64,000 nucleotides of DNA from Clostridioides difficile_A (GTDB lineage: Bacteria > Bacillota > Clostridia > Peptostreptococcales > Peptostreptococcaceae). Position 1 is the first letter of the stretch. Every line of letters starts with the position of its first letter. Below are positions 53,499 to 62,897 of this stretch, piece by piece. The notes beneath the pieces were generated by a model. The model ran no database searches. It was not told the origin of the DNA and saw nothing but the letters and a program-made list of their open reading frames with translations. The stretch covers positions 2,604,001-2,668,000 of the forward strand of contig OX246690.1 in NCBI GenBank assembly GCA_945909635.1, written 5' to 3'. The position numbers were made by a program, and so were the translations under genes.

Positions 53499-54371
53499 AT
53501 GAATATAAATTATTTATATTATTTTCAAACAGTTTGTAAATATAAAAACATGACCAAAGCTGCTGAAAGTATTCATATTTCCCAGCCATCCATAACATTA
53601 GCTATTAAAGAATTGGAAAAAGAACTTGGTTTTGAGCTTTTTTACAGAATAGGAAACAAAATAGAATTAACTCCTGAAGGAAATATTTTTTTAGACAAAT
53701 CAAAAAACTTTACAAGACAATTTGAAGATTTTCAAAGTGATGCACTAGACTTAGGAAAAAAGAGAAAGGCCTCTCTTAAAATAGGCATTCCTACAGTCTT
53801 AGGTACTTTTTTACTTTCAAAAATACTTCCTAGATTTAATGTAATTTATCCAGATATAGAACTTAAAATCTTTGAAGTTCCAACATTTGTTGGAGCTAAA
53901 ATGATTGAAGAATCTTCACTCGATTTTTGTATTGGCATAATCGATAGTGATATTTATGATGATATAGATTCAAAAACAATCTACAAAACAGAATTGTATT
54001 TAGTTACAAATCCAAAAAATGAATTGGCAAAACAACCTATTATTTCAAATTATATGTTAAAAAATGTACCTTTTGTCATACTATCTGAAGGTTCTTATCA
54101 TTATAAAATTATAACAAAAAGGCTTGAAAAAGCTAAACCAAATATAATTTTGCATTCAAATCAACTTTCTACTATACGTTATTTATTAGAAAATAACTTA
54201 GCTTCAACAATATTGTATAAAGAAATATTTCAAAATACAGAAAATCTATGTTCAATTCCATTAGAGCGTTCAATTACTGCAAATATTGGTGTTCTTTGGA
54301 GAAGAAATCAATACATATCTCATAGTATGAGACTTTTTATTGAATATATGGCATCTATTCATATAAATTAG
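53499..54371 (+). CDS. LysR-family transcriptional regulator
   Basis: A 290-residue regulator with AAAGGA before the ATG. The N-terminal winged helix (residues 1-60: YFQTVCKYKNMTKAAESIHISQPSITLAIKELEKELGFELF) is typical of LysR proteins. The effector-binding domain follows (SLKIGIPTVLGTFLLSKILPRF...). It is divergent from the succinate reduction operon, so it is the obvious candidate regulator of that operon, perhaps sensing succinate or a CoA intermediate. The effector is not readable from sequence. Confidence 0.92.
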   Translation: MNINYLYYFQTVCKYKNMTKAAESIHISQPSITLAIKELEKELGFELFYRIGNKIELTPEGNIFLDKSKNFTRQFEDFQSDALDLGKKRKASLKIGIPTVLGTFLLSKILPRFNVIYPDIELKIFEVPTFVGAKMIEESSLDFCIGIIDSDIYDDIDSKTIYKTELYLVTNPKNELAKQPIISNYMLKNVPFVILSEGSYHYKIITKRLEKAKPNIILHSNQLSTIRYLLENNLASTILYKEIFQNTENLCSIPLERSITANIGVLWRRNQYISHSMRLFIEYMASIHIN

Positions 54372-54547
54372 TTTCAATTATACTATATAAGTACAATATT
54401 TAATTTAAGTAAAACACTATAAATATTTTGAGAGTATCAGCATAAAAATAAGATATATTTTTATAAAATTATAATTGTATACATTTGCATCTAAATATTA
54501 TTATACTGATACTTCTAACAATATTTTTTTAATTATTAATCATGTTT

Positions 54548-55147
54548 TTAATCAGGTCTACTTGGGCAACCTAACAAAAAACCCACGCATCCGGATACAA
54601 AATCTCTCATCTGTGAAATAGTACCTAAAGAAGCTGGAGCTATAGTTGCAAAATTCCTTACGATAAAAAGTACTATTAATGCTATAACACAAATTACAGT
54701 AGCTATAATAATTTGTAATTCACTGGTTTCTCCTTCTTCAATACCTTCAATTTTATTAACAGATACTTTATTTTCGTAATTATCTGTCTCTGAAGTAAAT
54801 CCAATGGTATTTTTGACATTCATCACATTGTTTTGACTTGATTCTTGACCTTTATTAGATGAATTATCATCTATAAAAAGATTTGAAGATACATCAGTAT
54901 TTATATATTTTCTTGAAGGTCTCTTTATAAAATTAGCACTTAAAAAGTATCCAAATATAGCTGCTGAAGTTGTTCTTACTACTACATCAATGGTTGTAGT
55001 ATCTTGTGAATTTACTTCATTGACAAATAAAGTGTATATAGATTGAAACATGAGTATTGCCATTACAATTATTAGACATCTGTCAATTAGTTTGATTTTA
55101 TACCAGGCTTTTTTTATATTTTTTATAAATTTACGTTTTTTATACAT
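54548..55147 (-). CDS. Small membrane protein of unknown function
   Basis: A 199-residue protein. I use the ATG 55147 with GAGAGGTG upstream; a GTG at 55159 lies inside that site. It has a basic N-terminus and hydrophobic segments at about residues 25-42, 60-76 and 147-165, and a weakly hydrophobic C-terminus with FVSGCVGFLLGCPSRPD. A polar, Asn/Ser-rich loop lies between the second and third helices. I do not recognise a family. It follows the M24 peptidase gene but is separated by a hairpin (55174-55211), so it may be a separate unit. Confidence 0.7.
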   Translation of the reverse strand: MYKKRKFIKNIKKAWYKIKLIDRCLIIVMAILMFQSIYTLFVNEVNSQDTTTIDVVVRTTSAAIFGYFLSANFIKRPSRKYINTDVSSNLFIDDNSSNKGQESSQNNVMNVKNTIGFTSETDNYENKVSVNKIEGIEEGETSELQIIIATVICVIALIVLFIVRNFATIAPASLGTISQMRDFVSGCVGFLLGCPSRPD

Positions 55148-55173
55148 GGATATTATCACCTCTCACAATAAAA

Positions 55174-55211
55174 TTAAGCCCTCTTTACTATAATATGTAA
55201 AGAGAGCTTAA
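55174..55211 (-). terminator. Hairpin between the peptidase and the small membrane protein gene
   Basis: TTAAGCCCTCTTTAC / GTAAAGAGAGCTTAA with one mismatch and an 8-base loop. On the minus strand a weak T-run follows. Confidence 0.65.
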
Positions 55212-55259
55212 TGGTGAGATTATGTTATATTTTATGTAAAAATATATATAAAAAACAAA

Positions 55260-56339
55260 TTATTTGTCTAAAATCATCAAATCTTTAGGGAATTTAGTAA
55301 GTCTTTCTGGTCCGTTTTTGGTAATCAGAACAGTATCTTCTATTCTAACTCCACCCCATCCAGGGAAATAAATACCTGGTTCCATTGTTATTATACATCC
55401 TTCTTCTATAGTTTTATCACCATAATTACCAATGAAAGGCTCTTCATGAACATCTCTACCAACTCCATGCCCTATACCTTGATAATAATAATCTTCATAT
55501 TTTTTAACAACTTTTCTTATTTCAGCATCTGGAATTGTAGCATGTACACCAACTTTCATGTTTTCAACACCTACATGTTGTGCTTCTTTAACCAAATTAT
55601 ATACCTCTAATTGCTTTTCAGAAGCTTCTCCAACTATAAAAGTTCTAGTTGTATCAGATATATAACCATTATACATAGCTCCATAGTCTATAAGTACAAA
55701 ATCTCCTTTTTCTATGACCTTATCACTAGGTTTACCATGAAGTAATGAAGTCTTTGCACCTGATATCAATATAGTCTCAAAACCTATATTTTGTGCTCCA
55801 TTCATCTTCATAAAATACTCCAATTTTGTAGCCAATTCAATTTCACTAACTCCAGCTTTTATATGTGGAATCAATTCTTCTAACGCCTTATCTGCTATCT
55901 CACATGCTTTTCTTGTATTCTTGATTTCTTCTTCATCTTTTACATATCTTAATGTCTCTACAATATTTTCTGTAGGTATTAATTCTCCATTATCTTTCTC
56001 AATCAGATTTTTAAGTTCCTCGTATTTATCAAACACTATATTAGTTCTTTCAAATCCAAGTTTCTTTATACCTACTTTGTCACACACGCTTTTTACTGCT
56101 TTTGCCACACTTCTGTCAAAGTTATGCCAATTTATAATTTCAAAACCTTCGCAAACATTTTCTGCAAGTTCCATATATCTACTATCAGTAACTAAGAAAT
56201 TACCATCTTTACAAATCACTGCATATGCTTCCTCATCAGGAAAACCACTTATATAATTTACATTAGTCTTCTTTGTTAAATATAGTGCATCAAGACCTTT
56301 GGATTCCAATAATTCAACTACTTTTTTTACTTTGCTCAT
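55260..56339 (-). CDS. Xaa-Pro aminopeptidase/dipeptidase (M24 family)
   Basis: A 359-residue cytoplasmic metallopeptidase. The creatinase-like N-terminal domain (1-125) precedes the pita-bread domain. All five metal ligands are visible: the two aspartates in DYGAMYNGYISDTTR, the histidine in GIGHGVGRDVHE, the glutamate in TMEPGIYF and the last in VRIEDTV. It removes residues next to proline in peptides. In this amino-acid fermenting organism it helps supply proline and glycine for Stickland reactions; the glycine reductase genes lie 4 kb away, though not in the same operon. Confidence 0.94.
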   Translation of the reverse strand: MSKVKKVVELLESKGLDALYLTKKTNVNYISGFPDEEAYAVICKDGNFLVTDSRYMELAENVCEGFEIINWHNFDRSVAKAVKSVCDKVGIKKLGFERTNIVFDKYEELKNLIEKDNGELIPTENIVETLRYVKDEEEIKNTRKACEIADKALEELIPHIKAGVSEIELATKLEYFMKMNGAQNIGFETILISGAKTSLLHGKPSDKVIEKGDFVLIDYGAMYNGYISDTTRTFIVGEASEKQLEVYNLVKEAQHVGVENMKVGVHATIPDAEIRKVVKKYEDYYYQGIGHGVGRDVHEEPFIGNYGDKTIEEGCIITMEPGIYFPGWGGVRIEDTVLITKNGPERLTKFPKDLMILDK

Positions 56340-56757
56340 GATTTTGCCTCCAAATAATAAATTTTACCTCAGTTATATTATATCATTAATTAGTGTTCTT
56401 TTTTATCTAATAGATACTTTATTTCTAAAATTTTTTCATATCTTTCTAACTTTATTTTAAGATTTCATTAGTTTTATCTAAGATATATTCATAAGTTTTG
56501 TCAATACTTATGAGGAATTTTTTTCATTATATATGTGGATTAACCAAAATTTAGTACTTACAAAAACCTCGTTCCTTATGACTATATTGAAAATGAATGT
56601 TTTTTGGTTATGAAATCGCTCATAAATAGAGTGTTTATGTTGATAATTCAAATTTTTATATGAAAATTTTAAGTAAAATAGTTACAAATATAATTATAAG
56701 AAAGATAAGGAATTATTACAATATTTACCGTTTTTCAATTAATATCTGAAGTAGATT
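56340..56757. other. Intergenic region
   Basis: About 420 AT-rich bases before the peptidase gene and after the flavodoxin-fold gene. No gene, riboswitch or strong hairpin is apparent. Confidence 0.45.
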
Positions 56758-57333
56758 TTATATATTAATATCCTTTGATATTTTAAATCCAACGTTATAA
56801 GCTTTTTTTAATACTTTAGGATTATTTTCAATTGAATTTTTTTCAAATGCTTTAGTAGCAATTATAGTTTTATAATGATTTAAACCCATTCCTTTAAGAT
56901 GCTTACTTGTATATCTAAAATATCTTTTAAAAAATATTGATAAAGGTGCTGCTTGAGTATAAACCATGATTATTTTTTTATTTCCAAATCTAGGTATATG
57001 TTTACCTTTATCTATTGTTGTAAGTGGATAAAGTCTATCTAATAATAACTTGGTTTGAGCTGATACCTGACATATATAAACTGGCGAACCTATAATTACA
57101 TACTCAGCTTTTTTTATATCTTCATATACTTGAATCATATCATCTTTAAGTGAACATGAATAATTTTTTCTACAATATAAACATCCTTGGCAACCTTTTA
57201 TATTCATATCATTTAAGTAATACTTTTTTACATCAACATTATTTTTGTTTGCTCCTTTAATTATTTCATTAATTATTGTATCTACATTACCATTTTTCCT
57301 TGGGCTTCCTACAAATGCTACTATTTTAGACAT
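56758..57333 (-). CDS. NADPH-dependent FMN reductase-like flavoprotein
   Basis: A 191-residue flavodoxin-fold protein. The start is ATG 57333 after GGAGAG; the TTG at 57339 lies too close to that site. It has the FMN phosphate loop VGSPRKNGNVDTII, the iron-sulfur-type cysteine motif GCQGCLYCRKNYSC, and Y-V-I-I-G-S-P-V-Y. Such iron-sulfur flavoprotein-like reductases shuttle electrons in anaerobes. There is a hydrophobic patch near 125-140. The substrate is unknown; it is not in an evident operon, as a 250-base gap separates it from the arsenate reductase gene. Confidence 0.87.
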   Translation of the reverse strand: MSKIVAFVGSPRKNGNVDTIINEIIKGANKNNVDVKKYYLNDMNIKGCQGCLYCRKNYSCSLKDDMIQVYEDIKKAEYVIIGSPVYICQVSAQTKLLLDRLYPLTTIDKGKHIPRFGNKKIIMVYTQAAPLSIFFKRYFRYTSKHLKGMGLNHYKTIIATKAFEKNSIENNPKVLKKAYNVGFKISKDINI

Positions 57334-57586
57334 TTTCAACTCTCCTATTTAATATATATTTGCTATATTAAGAAATATTTGCTCCAAATATTTTTCTTTT
57401 TCTTCATATCTTCAATTTGAAAATTATTATAAAATATCGTATCTATTTTATTTATTGTATTTTCAGGTATTTTAATAACATTATCTAATTTTTTAGTGTT
57501 TGATACGAATCTAGTTCAATATTATATTACTAATTTACTGCTTATAAGCAAGATTAATAATTGTATAAAAAAGAGAAGTTGATATT

Positions 57587-58003
57587 TTAATTAGTACTAT
57601 TCATTTTGATTCTTTTGGAAAGTAACAATATTTTATCTAATATTTCATTTATCACAAAGATAAATTCTTCATCACTTTTCCCTGTGGGGTCATTTATTCC
57701 CCAATCTTCTCTATATATACATGGAAGATATGGACATTCTACATTACACCCCATTGTAATAACAATATCAACTTCGGGTATGTCTTTTAATAACTTTGAA
57801 TATTGCTCTTTTTCCATATCTATATTATAAATTTTTTTCATTAAACGTACAGCATCTTGATTTATTTGTGATTTCACCTCAGTACCTGCTGAATAACTTT
57901 CAAAAACATCTAAACCTAGTTTCTTTCCTAATGCTTCTGCTATTTGGCTTCGACAAGAGTTATGAACACAGATAAAAGCTACTTTGGGTTTATAGGCTAC
58001 CAT
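57587..58003 (-). CDS. arsC: Arsenate reductase (low-molecular-weight phosphatase fold)
   Basis: A 138-residue thioredoxin-coupled ArsC-type protein. The P-loop AFICVHNSCRSQIAEAL gives the catalytic cysteine and arginine (C-x5-R), with VITMGCNVECPYLPC supplying later resolving cysteines, and DWGINDPTGKSDEEF typical of the family. It reduces arsenate to arsenite. It is the last gene of the ArsR-controlled operon and overlaps the thioredoxin-fold gene by 14 bases. Confidence 0.92.
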   Translation of the reverse strand: MVAYKPKVAFICVHNSCRSQIAEALGKKLGLDVFESYSAGTEVKSQINQDAVRLMKKIYNIDMEKEQYSKLLKDIPEVDIVITMGCNVECPYLPCIYREDWGINDPTGKSDEEFIFVINEILDKILLLSKRIKMNSTN

Positions 58004-58340
58004 GTTTTTCCCTTTCTATAATTGATTTCACTTCATCAATTGTTAATACCTTACCATATGATACAACCTTGCCATTCATAACAAGTGCAGGAGTGCTCAT
58101 TACTCCATAGCTAGCAATTTGAGTAAAATCAGTTATGTGCTCAATATTTAAATCTAAATTCATTTCTGAAATTGCTGTACGTGTTGCATTTTCTAAAGCT
58201 ATACATTTTGCACAACCAGAGCCTAGAACCTTGATTCCATCTTCTTTCTTTGTCATTTCTGCATGTTCCATAGTTTCTGATGTACAATCTCCACTACAGC
58301 AACATGATTTTTTTTCTTCTTTTTTACCAAATAATTTCAT
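57990..58340 (-). CDS. Thioredoxin-fold protein with Cys-rich tail
   Basis: A 116-residue protein with AGGAGG before the ATG. The N-terminal KKSCCCSGDCTSE is rich in cysteines and could bind arsenite or a metal. The rest is a small thioredoxin-3 type domain with the redox motif G-S-G-C-A-K-C (C-x-x-C) and the cis-proline region S-T-P-A-L-V-M-N-G. It lies between an ArsP-type permease and ArsC. A role in passing electrons to ArsC or arsenite to the permease is likely, but not proven. Confidence 0.87.
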   Translation of the reverse strand: MKLFGKKEEKKSCCCSGDCTSETMEHAEMTKKEDGIKVLGSGCAKCIALENATRTAISEMNLDLNIEHITDFTQIASYGVMSTPALVMNGKVVSYGKVLTIDEVKSIIEREKHGSL

Positions 58341-58359
58341 CTTAATTTCCTCCTAGTTT

Positions 58360-59376
58360 TTATAATATTAAAAATGTATGCAAAACATTGAACAAATAAC
58401 CAACCACGATAATACCAATTGTACAAATAGCTATAAATAAAGCCAGTAATTTTGGTTTTACAGCTTTTTTAAGCATAATCATAGATGGTAAACTTAATGT
58501 TGTTACAGCCATCATAAATGCAAGTACAGTTCCTAATTGTGCACCCTTAATTAACAATGCTTCTGCAACAGGTATTGTTCCAAAAATATCTGCATACATA
58601 GGAACACCAACCAATGTTGCTAAAATAACACCAAACGGATTGTCACTACCTAGAATTGTTTCTATCCAAGTTTCTGGAATCCAGTTGTGAATTATAGCAC
58701 CAATTCCTACACCTACTAAAATATAAGGGAATACTTTTTTAAATGTTTCACTAACTTGTTCTTTTGCATATTGAACTCTATCTTTTCGTGTCAAAGATGG
58801 TGAGTCAATATCTACATGACTTGCATTTTGTATAAAATCTTCAACATATTTTTCCATGTGCAATTTTTCGATAATAGTACCACCAATAACTGCAATTAAT
58901 AGTCCAACTATCACATAGGCAATTGCAACTTTTGCACCAAATATACTCATAAGAAGTACAAGGCTACCTAAATCTACCATAGGGGATGAAATCAAGAAAG
59001 AAAAAGTAACTCCTAAAGGAAGCCCTGCACTTGTAAAACCTATAAAAAGTGGTATAGAAGAACATGAACAAAATGGAGTTACTGTCCCTAATAGAGCAGA
59101 AACAATATTTGCTCCAATACCATGAAAGCGACCCAAAATCTTCTTACTTCTTTCTGGTGGAAAATAACTTTGTATATAAGATATAATAAAAATCAAAATA
59201 CATAAAAGTATAGTGATTTTTATAACATCATAAAAAAAGAATTGAACACTACCACCTAGTCGTGTAGTATTATCTAATCCTAAAAATGATAATGTGTTGC
59301 CAATAAGACTATTTAGCCATTTCATGCCAAGAATTTGGTCTTGAAAAAACAGTATGGCTATTTGTAATATTTCCAA
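58360..59376 (-). CDS. ArsP-type permease (UPF0718/DUF318)
   Basis: A 338-residue membrane protein starting at TTG after GGAGG, with about eight helices. It has the conserved TPFCSCSSIPLFIGF motif with its cysteine pair, and later GVPMYADIFGTIPVAEALL. Such permeases export trivalent (organo)arsenicals or related thiophilic compounds. It is the first structural gene after ArsR, behind a 22-bp operator. There is no ArsB or Acr3 gene in the operon, so it is probably the arsenic exporter here. Confidence 0.88.
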   Translation of the reverse strand: MEILQIAILFFQDQILGMKWLNSLIGNTLSFLGLDNTTRLGGSVQFFFYDVIKITILLCILIFIISYIQSYFPPERSKKILGRFHGIGANIVSALLGTVTPFCSCSSIPLFIGFTSAGLPLGVTFSFLISSPMVDLGSLVLLMSIFGAKVAIAYVIVGLLIAVIGGTIIEKLHMEKYVEDFIQNASHVDIDSPSLTRKDRVQYAKEQVSETFKKVFPYILVGVGIGAIIHNWIPETWIETILGSDNPFGVILATLVGVPMYADIFGTIPVAEALLIKGAQLGTVLAFMMAVTTLSLPSMIMLKKAVKPKLLALFIAICTIGIIVVGYLFNVLHTFLIL

Positions 59377-59399
59377 AACAATTCCTCCATTCTATTTTT

Positions 59400-59421
59400 C
59401 ATATCAATTTTATTTGATATG
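59400..59421. promoter_or_regulatory. ArsR-type operator 1
   Basis: CATATCAATTTTATTTGATATG, a near-perfect dyad between arsR and the permease gene. It matches the two operators upstream of arsR (59769, 59827), so the permease and following genes may have their own controlled promoter or suffer a roadblock here. Confidence 0.7.
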
Positions 59422-59454
59422 TTTTTTTTAATAAAAGCCATCTGTAGATGACTT

Positions 59455-59757
59455 TTATTTGCAAGATTCTGTATCTGTATTAGGTGTTGTGATTTCTAAT
59501 AAACGCTTACTAGCATATTCACTGCCCTTTTTACTAAGGCTATAATGTGTCCATTTTCCATCTTGTCTTGGTGATACTATTCCTGATTCACACAATATTT
59601 TCATGTGATAAGATAGTGCAGATTGACCAATATTCATTTTATCAATTAAAACACAAGCACATTTTTCTCCACTCCTTAAAAGTTCGAGAATTAAAAGTCT
59701 TTTTTCATCACAAAGGGCTTTAAATATTTTTGCATCATCTTTATAGTTAATCATCAT
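59455..59757 (-). CDS. arsR: ArsR-family repressor
   Basis: A 100-residue winged-helix repressor. Two adjacent ATG codons (59757, 59754) follow GAGGTG, so the start is uncertain by one residue. It has ICDEKRLLILELLRSGEKCACVLIDKM, in which E-K-C-A-C-V is the metal-sensing cysteine motif of ArsR/SmtB proteins, and the recognition helix G-Q-S-A-L-S-Y-H-M-K. A further cysteine lies at the C-terminus. It should release DNA when arsenite or antimonite binds. It controls itself and the ArsP-type operon through the 22-bp dyads. Confidence 0.93.
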   Translation of the reverse strand: MMINYKDDAKIFKALCDEKRLLILELLRSGEKCACVLIDKMNIGQSALSYHMKILCESGIVSPRQDGKWTHYSLSKKGSEYASKRLLEITTPNTDTESCK

Positions 59758-59768
59758 TTTTCACCTCT

Positions 59769-59790
59769 CATATCAAAATATTTTGATGTG
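59769..59790. promoter_or_regulatory. ArsR-type operator 2
   Basis: CATATCAAAATATTTTGATGTG, just downstream of the -10 box of arsR. Confidence 0.7.
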
Positions 59791-59793
59791 TCT

Positions 59794-59822
59794 ATCGTAC
59801 TATATTAATATTGCTTTGTCAA
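59794..59822 (-). promoter_or_regulatory. Promoter of the arsR operon
   Basis: On the minus strand TTGACA, 17 bases, TACGAT. It is framed by operators on both sides. Confidence 0.8.
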
Positions 59823-59826
59823 CAGT

Positions 59827-59848
59827 CACATCAATTTTATTTGATATG
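59827..59848. promoter_or_regulatory. ArsR-type operator 3
   Basis: CACATCAATTTTATTTGATATG, just upstream of the -35 box; with operator 2 it brackets the arsR promoter. Confidence 0.7.
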
Positions 59849-60071
59849 ATTTATTGATTCTTTTTTGACTAAATGCTCTATACTTAAATAATTTTTCTTT
59901 ATACATAAAACTTAATTAATATCCTCCACAACAAGATATCTTTTTATAGTCTAACTTCTAATTACTTTTTACAGAACTGTTTAAATTAAACAATTTATCA
60001 GAAAAGGACATCTTAGGGCTTTGTAAAAATAATTTAAGAATAGATATATATTTCTTAGAAAAAATACAAAA

Positions 60072-60104
60072 ATAAGGTTATGATTTTTAAAACCATAACC
60101 TTAT
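60072..60104 (-). terminator. Terminator of the glycine reductase operon
   Basis: ATAAGGTTATG / CATAACCTTAT, 11 bp with an 11-base loop, followed on the minus strand by TTTTTG and further T. Confidence 0.85.
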
Positions 60105-60208
60105 AAATACTTAATTATCACTTAAAAAATAAATTTATATTTAAAGAGTACACATAAACATTTCCCAACTTATCAATTAGAAAATCACATCTTTTAATAT
60201 ACTCCTAC

Positions 60209-61354
60209 CTATTTTGCAGTATATCCAGCTTTAGTTAAAGTTTCAACTGCTAAATCACCTTTAGCTTCATTTACTAAAACTATTGGGCCTGTACAACCCA
60301 TACCACTTTCAGCATAGATTCCATTTTTCCATAACTCAGATACTGCATCTTCTAAATCCATTATATCAACACCAGCTATTTGACGAGTAACAACCTCTTT
60401 ATCTGGCATTTTAACTTCTACTTTTTCAGCTTTAACTTCTTTTTTAGTAAGAGAAGATATAATATCATCAAATTTTGCTTTTTTAACTTTTTCAAATTCA
60501 CTTCTTGCAACATTACTTATATCGCCCTTTACAACATCATAGGCGTATTTTAGTGCATTTGCTACTACTGGAGAACCTGATGCTCTTGATACTATAAGAA
60601 CTCTTCTATCATAGTCTTCTCCAACCCCTGGACCATATCCAAAGCCTTGAGCCTCATAATCTCCACCTGTAGTATATGAAGAAAATACTTTCATAAATAT
60701 ATTTCCAGATAATGTATCAGTAACCATAACATCAGGTGCACCTACAAGTAAATCATTACCTCTCATTACACAGCCACCATCTGCTCTAATTGAATCAGCA
60801 AACTCCATGTCATATCCATTATCTTTTAATTCTTTTAAACATTTCTCAACTTGTCTTGCTCCATCTACATTAAGTATTCCAACCTTTGGGCATTTATTCC
60901 CAATTGATTTAGCTGTAGCAATACCATAAATAGCATTTCTCACCATTGCTTCTATTCTATTAGTAGCACTTGTTCCTGTTGTAGTTGCAAGTATCATTTC
61001 TTTTCCTTTGGCTGGAGTTATCACTCTACCTACTGTAGATACACCTATTGGAAAATTATAGTGCATAGTAACACAAGCATCAATGTATCCTGAATCTAAT
61101 AATTCTTCCATTTTTGAATGCATTTCTTTTTCATCATTAACTTCAACTACTTCAAGGTCAGTTTCTACTTTTGGTCCAATAAGTACTATATCAAATAAAT
61201 TAGATTTTGCTAATTGTGCACCATTAACCATGTTCTCTACACCATGTTCACTTCCAAGTGTAGTCACACCAATTTTTACTTTTTTGCCAAATTCGCCGCT
61301 TTCTATTGCATTAGCTACTTCTAAGAATACATCTGCGATTACTTTTTTTGACAT
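60209..61354 (-). CDS. grdD: Glycine reductase complex component D
   Basis: A 381-residue protein, the GrdD/C-beta-type subunit of the acetyl-transferring protein C. GGGGTGAGG precedes the ATG. It has the phosphotransacetylase-like features IGVTTLGSEHG, RADGGCVMRGNDLLVGAPDVMVTDTLSGNIFMK and the C-terminal GMGCTGPIVLVN. With GrdC it converts the acetyl-selenocysteine-derived acyl enzyme to acetyl phosphate, giving ATP from glycine reduction. It is the last gene of the visible grd operon, 10 bases after grdC. Confidence 0.95.
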   Translation of the reverse strand: MSKKVIADVFLEVANAIESGEFGKKVKIGVTTLGSEHGVENMVNGAQLAKSNLFDIVLIGPKVETDLEVVEVNDEKEMHSKMEELLDSGYIDACVTMHYNFPIGVSTVGRVITPAKGKEMILATTTGTSATNRIEAMVRNAIYGIATAKSIGNKCPKVGILNVDGARQVEKCLKELKDNGYDMEFADSIRADGGCVMRGNDLLVGAPDVMVTDTLSGNIFMKVFSSYTTGGDYEAQGFGYGPGVGEDYDRRVLIVSRASGSPVVANALKYAYDVVKGDISNVARSEFEKVKKAKFDDIISSLTKKEVKAEKVEVKMPDKEVVTRQIAGVDIMDLEDAVSELWKNGIYAESGMGCTGPIVLVNEAKGDLAVETLTKAGYTAK

Positions 61355-61364
61355 ATCCTCACCC

Positions 61365-62897
61365 CTATTCTTCTAACATGTCTAGTGCTAGTTTTTTCAT
61401 AGATTCAGCTATTATCTTCTTAATTTCATCCTTAGAAATTCCTGAAGTCTCTTCAGTAATACCTGTATTTCTTTCAGCTATAAAAGATACTCCATCAAAT
61501 AAGTTAGTCATTCTTCCTAAGAATAAACTACCTTTTCCAACTATCATAGCTCTATTTCTCTCGCCTGTAGTTAAATCATCTATTAAAAATCCTATATAAG
61601 GAGCTCCTGATGGTATATGTCCTTGAGTTGGTGCCCATCCTGGTAATCCTTTATTAGAAACAAAGTCTTTTAATTCTTTCTTTTCTAAGTCTCCACGCTT
61701 AACAGCAAGTGCTCCTATCATTTTATAGTTTGCTTCTGGAACATCTCCTGCTCCTGCTGGCTTAGTTATATCTGGGTTTTGCATTTCAACAGAGTATACA
61801 TCAACATCTGTTATTTTTAAATTAGCTCTATCAAGACCTGAAGTTATAAGTGCTGTCATAACTGCTTGAGGTGAAGAACCAGTTCCAACAGTATGCTTGC
61901 CTGTTAAATCAGTTCTTATAACTGGATTTATTCCATCATTTTCAGATACAAGTACTGCAAATCCTCCAACAACATCTTCAAGTACAGGAAGTCCTTTTTT
62001 AACATGGTCTTTAGCATTCATTCCAAGTTTAGCACTTGCTCCACCTGCTACTACCATTACATTCTTGTGTATTCCAGCTTTTACTAGGGCTGCAGCTTGA
62101 ATTAATGCATGTGTTGGTGCTGCACAGAATCCTCTTGTGTCAGAACCAGTTGCATTTTGAAGTCCTGCTATCTCAGCTATTGATTTAGCAAAGTTTCCTC
62201 CACCCCTTTGGTTTATATCTCCACAAGCTTCTTCTGAACACTCAATAACATAATCTATTTCAGCAGGGTCTATTTTGCTATGTCTTAGCATTTGAATAGC
62301 AGATAAAACTCCAGATGCTTTTACTACTAAATTTTCAAACATTGTATGAGCATTTAGGTTAACATCTACATCATGTGCTCTTTTTACATAACCAATGAAT
62401 TTTCCATTATGGTATAATCCTTCTGCTATGTGTGTTGCTACTAATTCTTTACCTTCTTCTATATCATCACCCTTTAATTTACCTACAAATGGAGCAATTT
62501 CAGGGTAGTTGTTTTCGATTTTTGGTTTTACTTCATCAATAAATTCTTGTGATAATTTTACTAAATCAAATGCATCACTTATTTGCATTAAAGCTATGAA
62601 CTCATCTTGAGGCATTATTTCTCCAAATTTACCATTTCTATTTCCCTCAATCTTTTGTTCACACCATGGCATTGGTAAATCTCTTAATTCCTCTGGTCTT
62701 CTATTTCCTATATAAACTTGATTTGGCATGTAGTTAACTACATCTTCGTAACTTCTTATATGATTGCTTACTTCCTTTAAAAATTCTGAATCTGGATTTG
62801 TTGCTCTTTCAACTGTACAAGTACTTCCATTTTGCACTATCATATCTGGAGTATGAATAAGTACATAGCCTGCCCCTTTTAAAACTGGATAAGTCAT
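61365..62897 (-). CDS. grdC: Glycine reductase complex component C
   Basis: A 510-residue protein. The start is ATG 62897 after ATGGAGGTG; the ORF from 62927 includes that site. It has ketoacyl-synthase-like features: AECSEE-type C-S-E-E-A-C-G-D-I-N-Q-R-G-G-G-N, the reactive cysteine in DTRGFCAAPTHALIQAA, VMVVAGGASAKLGMNAKDH and VGTGSSPQAVMTAL. It accepts the acetyl group from the carboxymethyl-selenoenzyme and, with GrdD, makes acetyl phosphate. A 250-base gap with a 14-bp hairpin separates it from grdB. Confidence 0.95.
   Translation of the reverse strand: MTYPVLKGAGYVLIHTPDMIVQNGSTCTVERATNPDSEFLKEVSNHIRSYEDVVNYMPNQVYIGNRRPEELRDLPMPWCEQKIEGNRNGKFGEIMPQDEFIALMQISDAFDLVKLSQEFIDEVKPKIENNYPEIAPFVGKLKGDDIEEGKELVATHIAEGLYHNGKFIGYVKRAHDVDVNLNAHTMFENLVVKASGVLSAIQMLRHSKIDPAEIDYVIECSEEACGDINQRGGGNFAKSIAEIAGLQNATGSDTRGFCAAPTHALIQAAALVKAGIHKNVMVVAGGASAKLGMNAKDHVKKGLPVLEDVVGGFAVLVSENDGINPVIRTDLTGKHTVGTGSSPQAVMTALITSGLDRANLKITDVDVYSVEMQNPDITKPAGAGDVPEANYKMIGALAVKRGDLEKKELKDFVSNKGLPGWAPTQGHIPSGAPYIGFLIDDLTTGERNRAMIVGKGSLFLGRMTNLFDGVSFIAERNTGITEETSGISKDEIKKIIAESMKKLALDMLEE

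Larger units (their letters stand above)
59758..60208. other. Region between grdD and arsR
   Basis: 450 bases holding the arsR promoter with two operators (59769-59848) and the grd operon terminator (60072-60104). The stretch between 59850 and 60060 has no visible gene or structure. Confidence 0.5.

Noticed and set aside
53407..53598. 63-residue minus-strand ORF across the LysR start
   Set aside because: It overlaps the LysR coding start on the other strand, has no ribosome binding site, and its translation is low-complexity; it is a shadow of the regulatory region.
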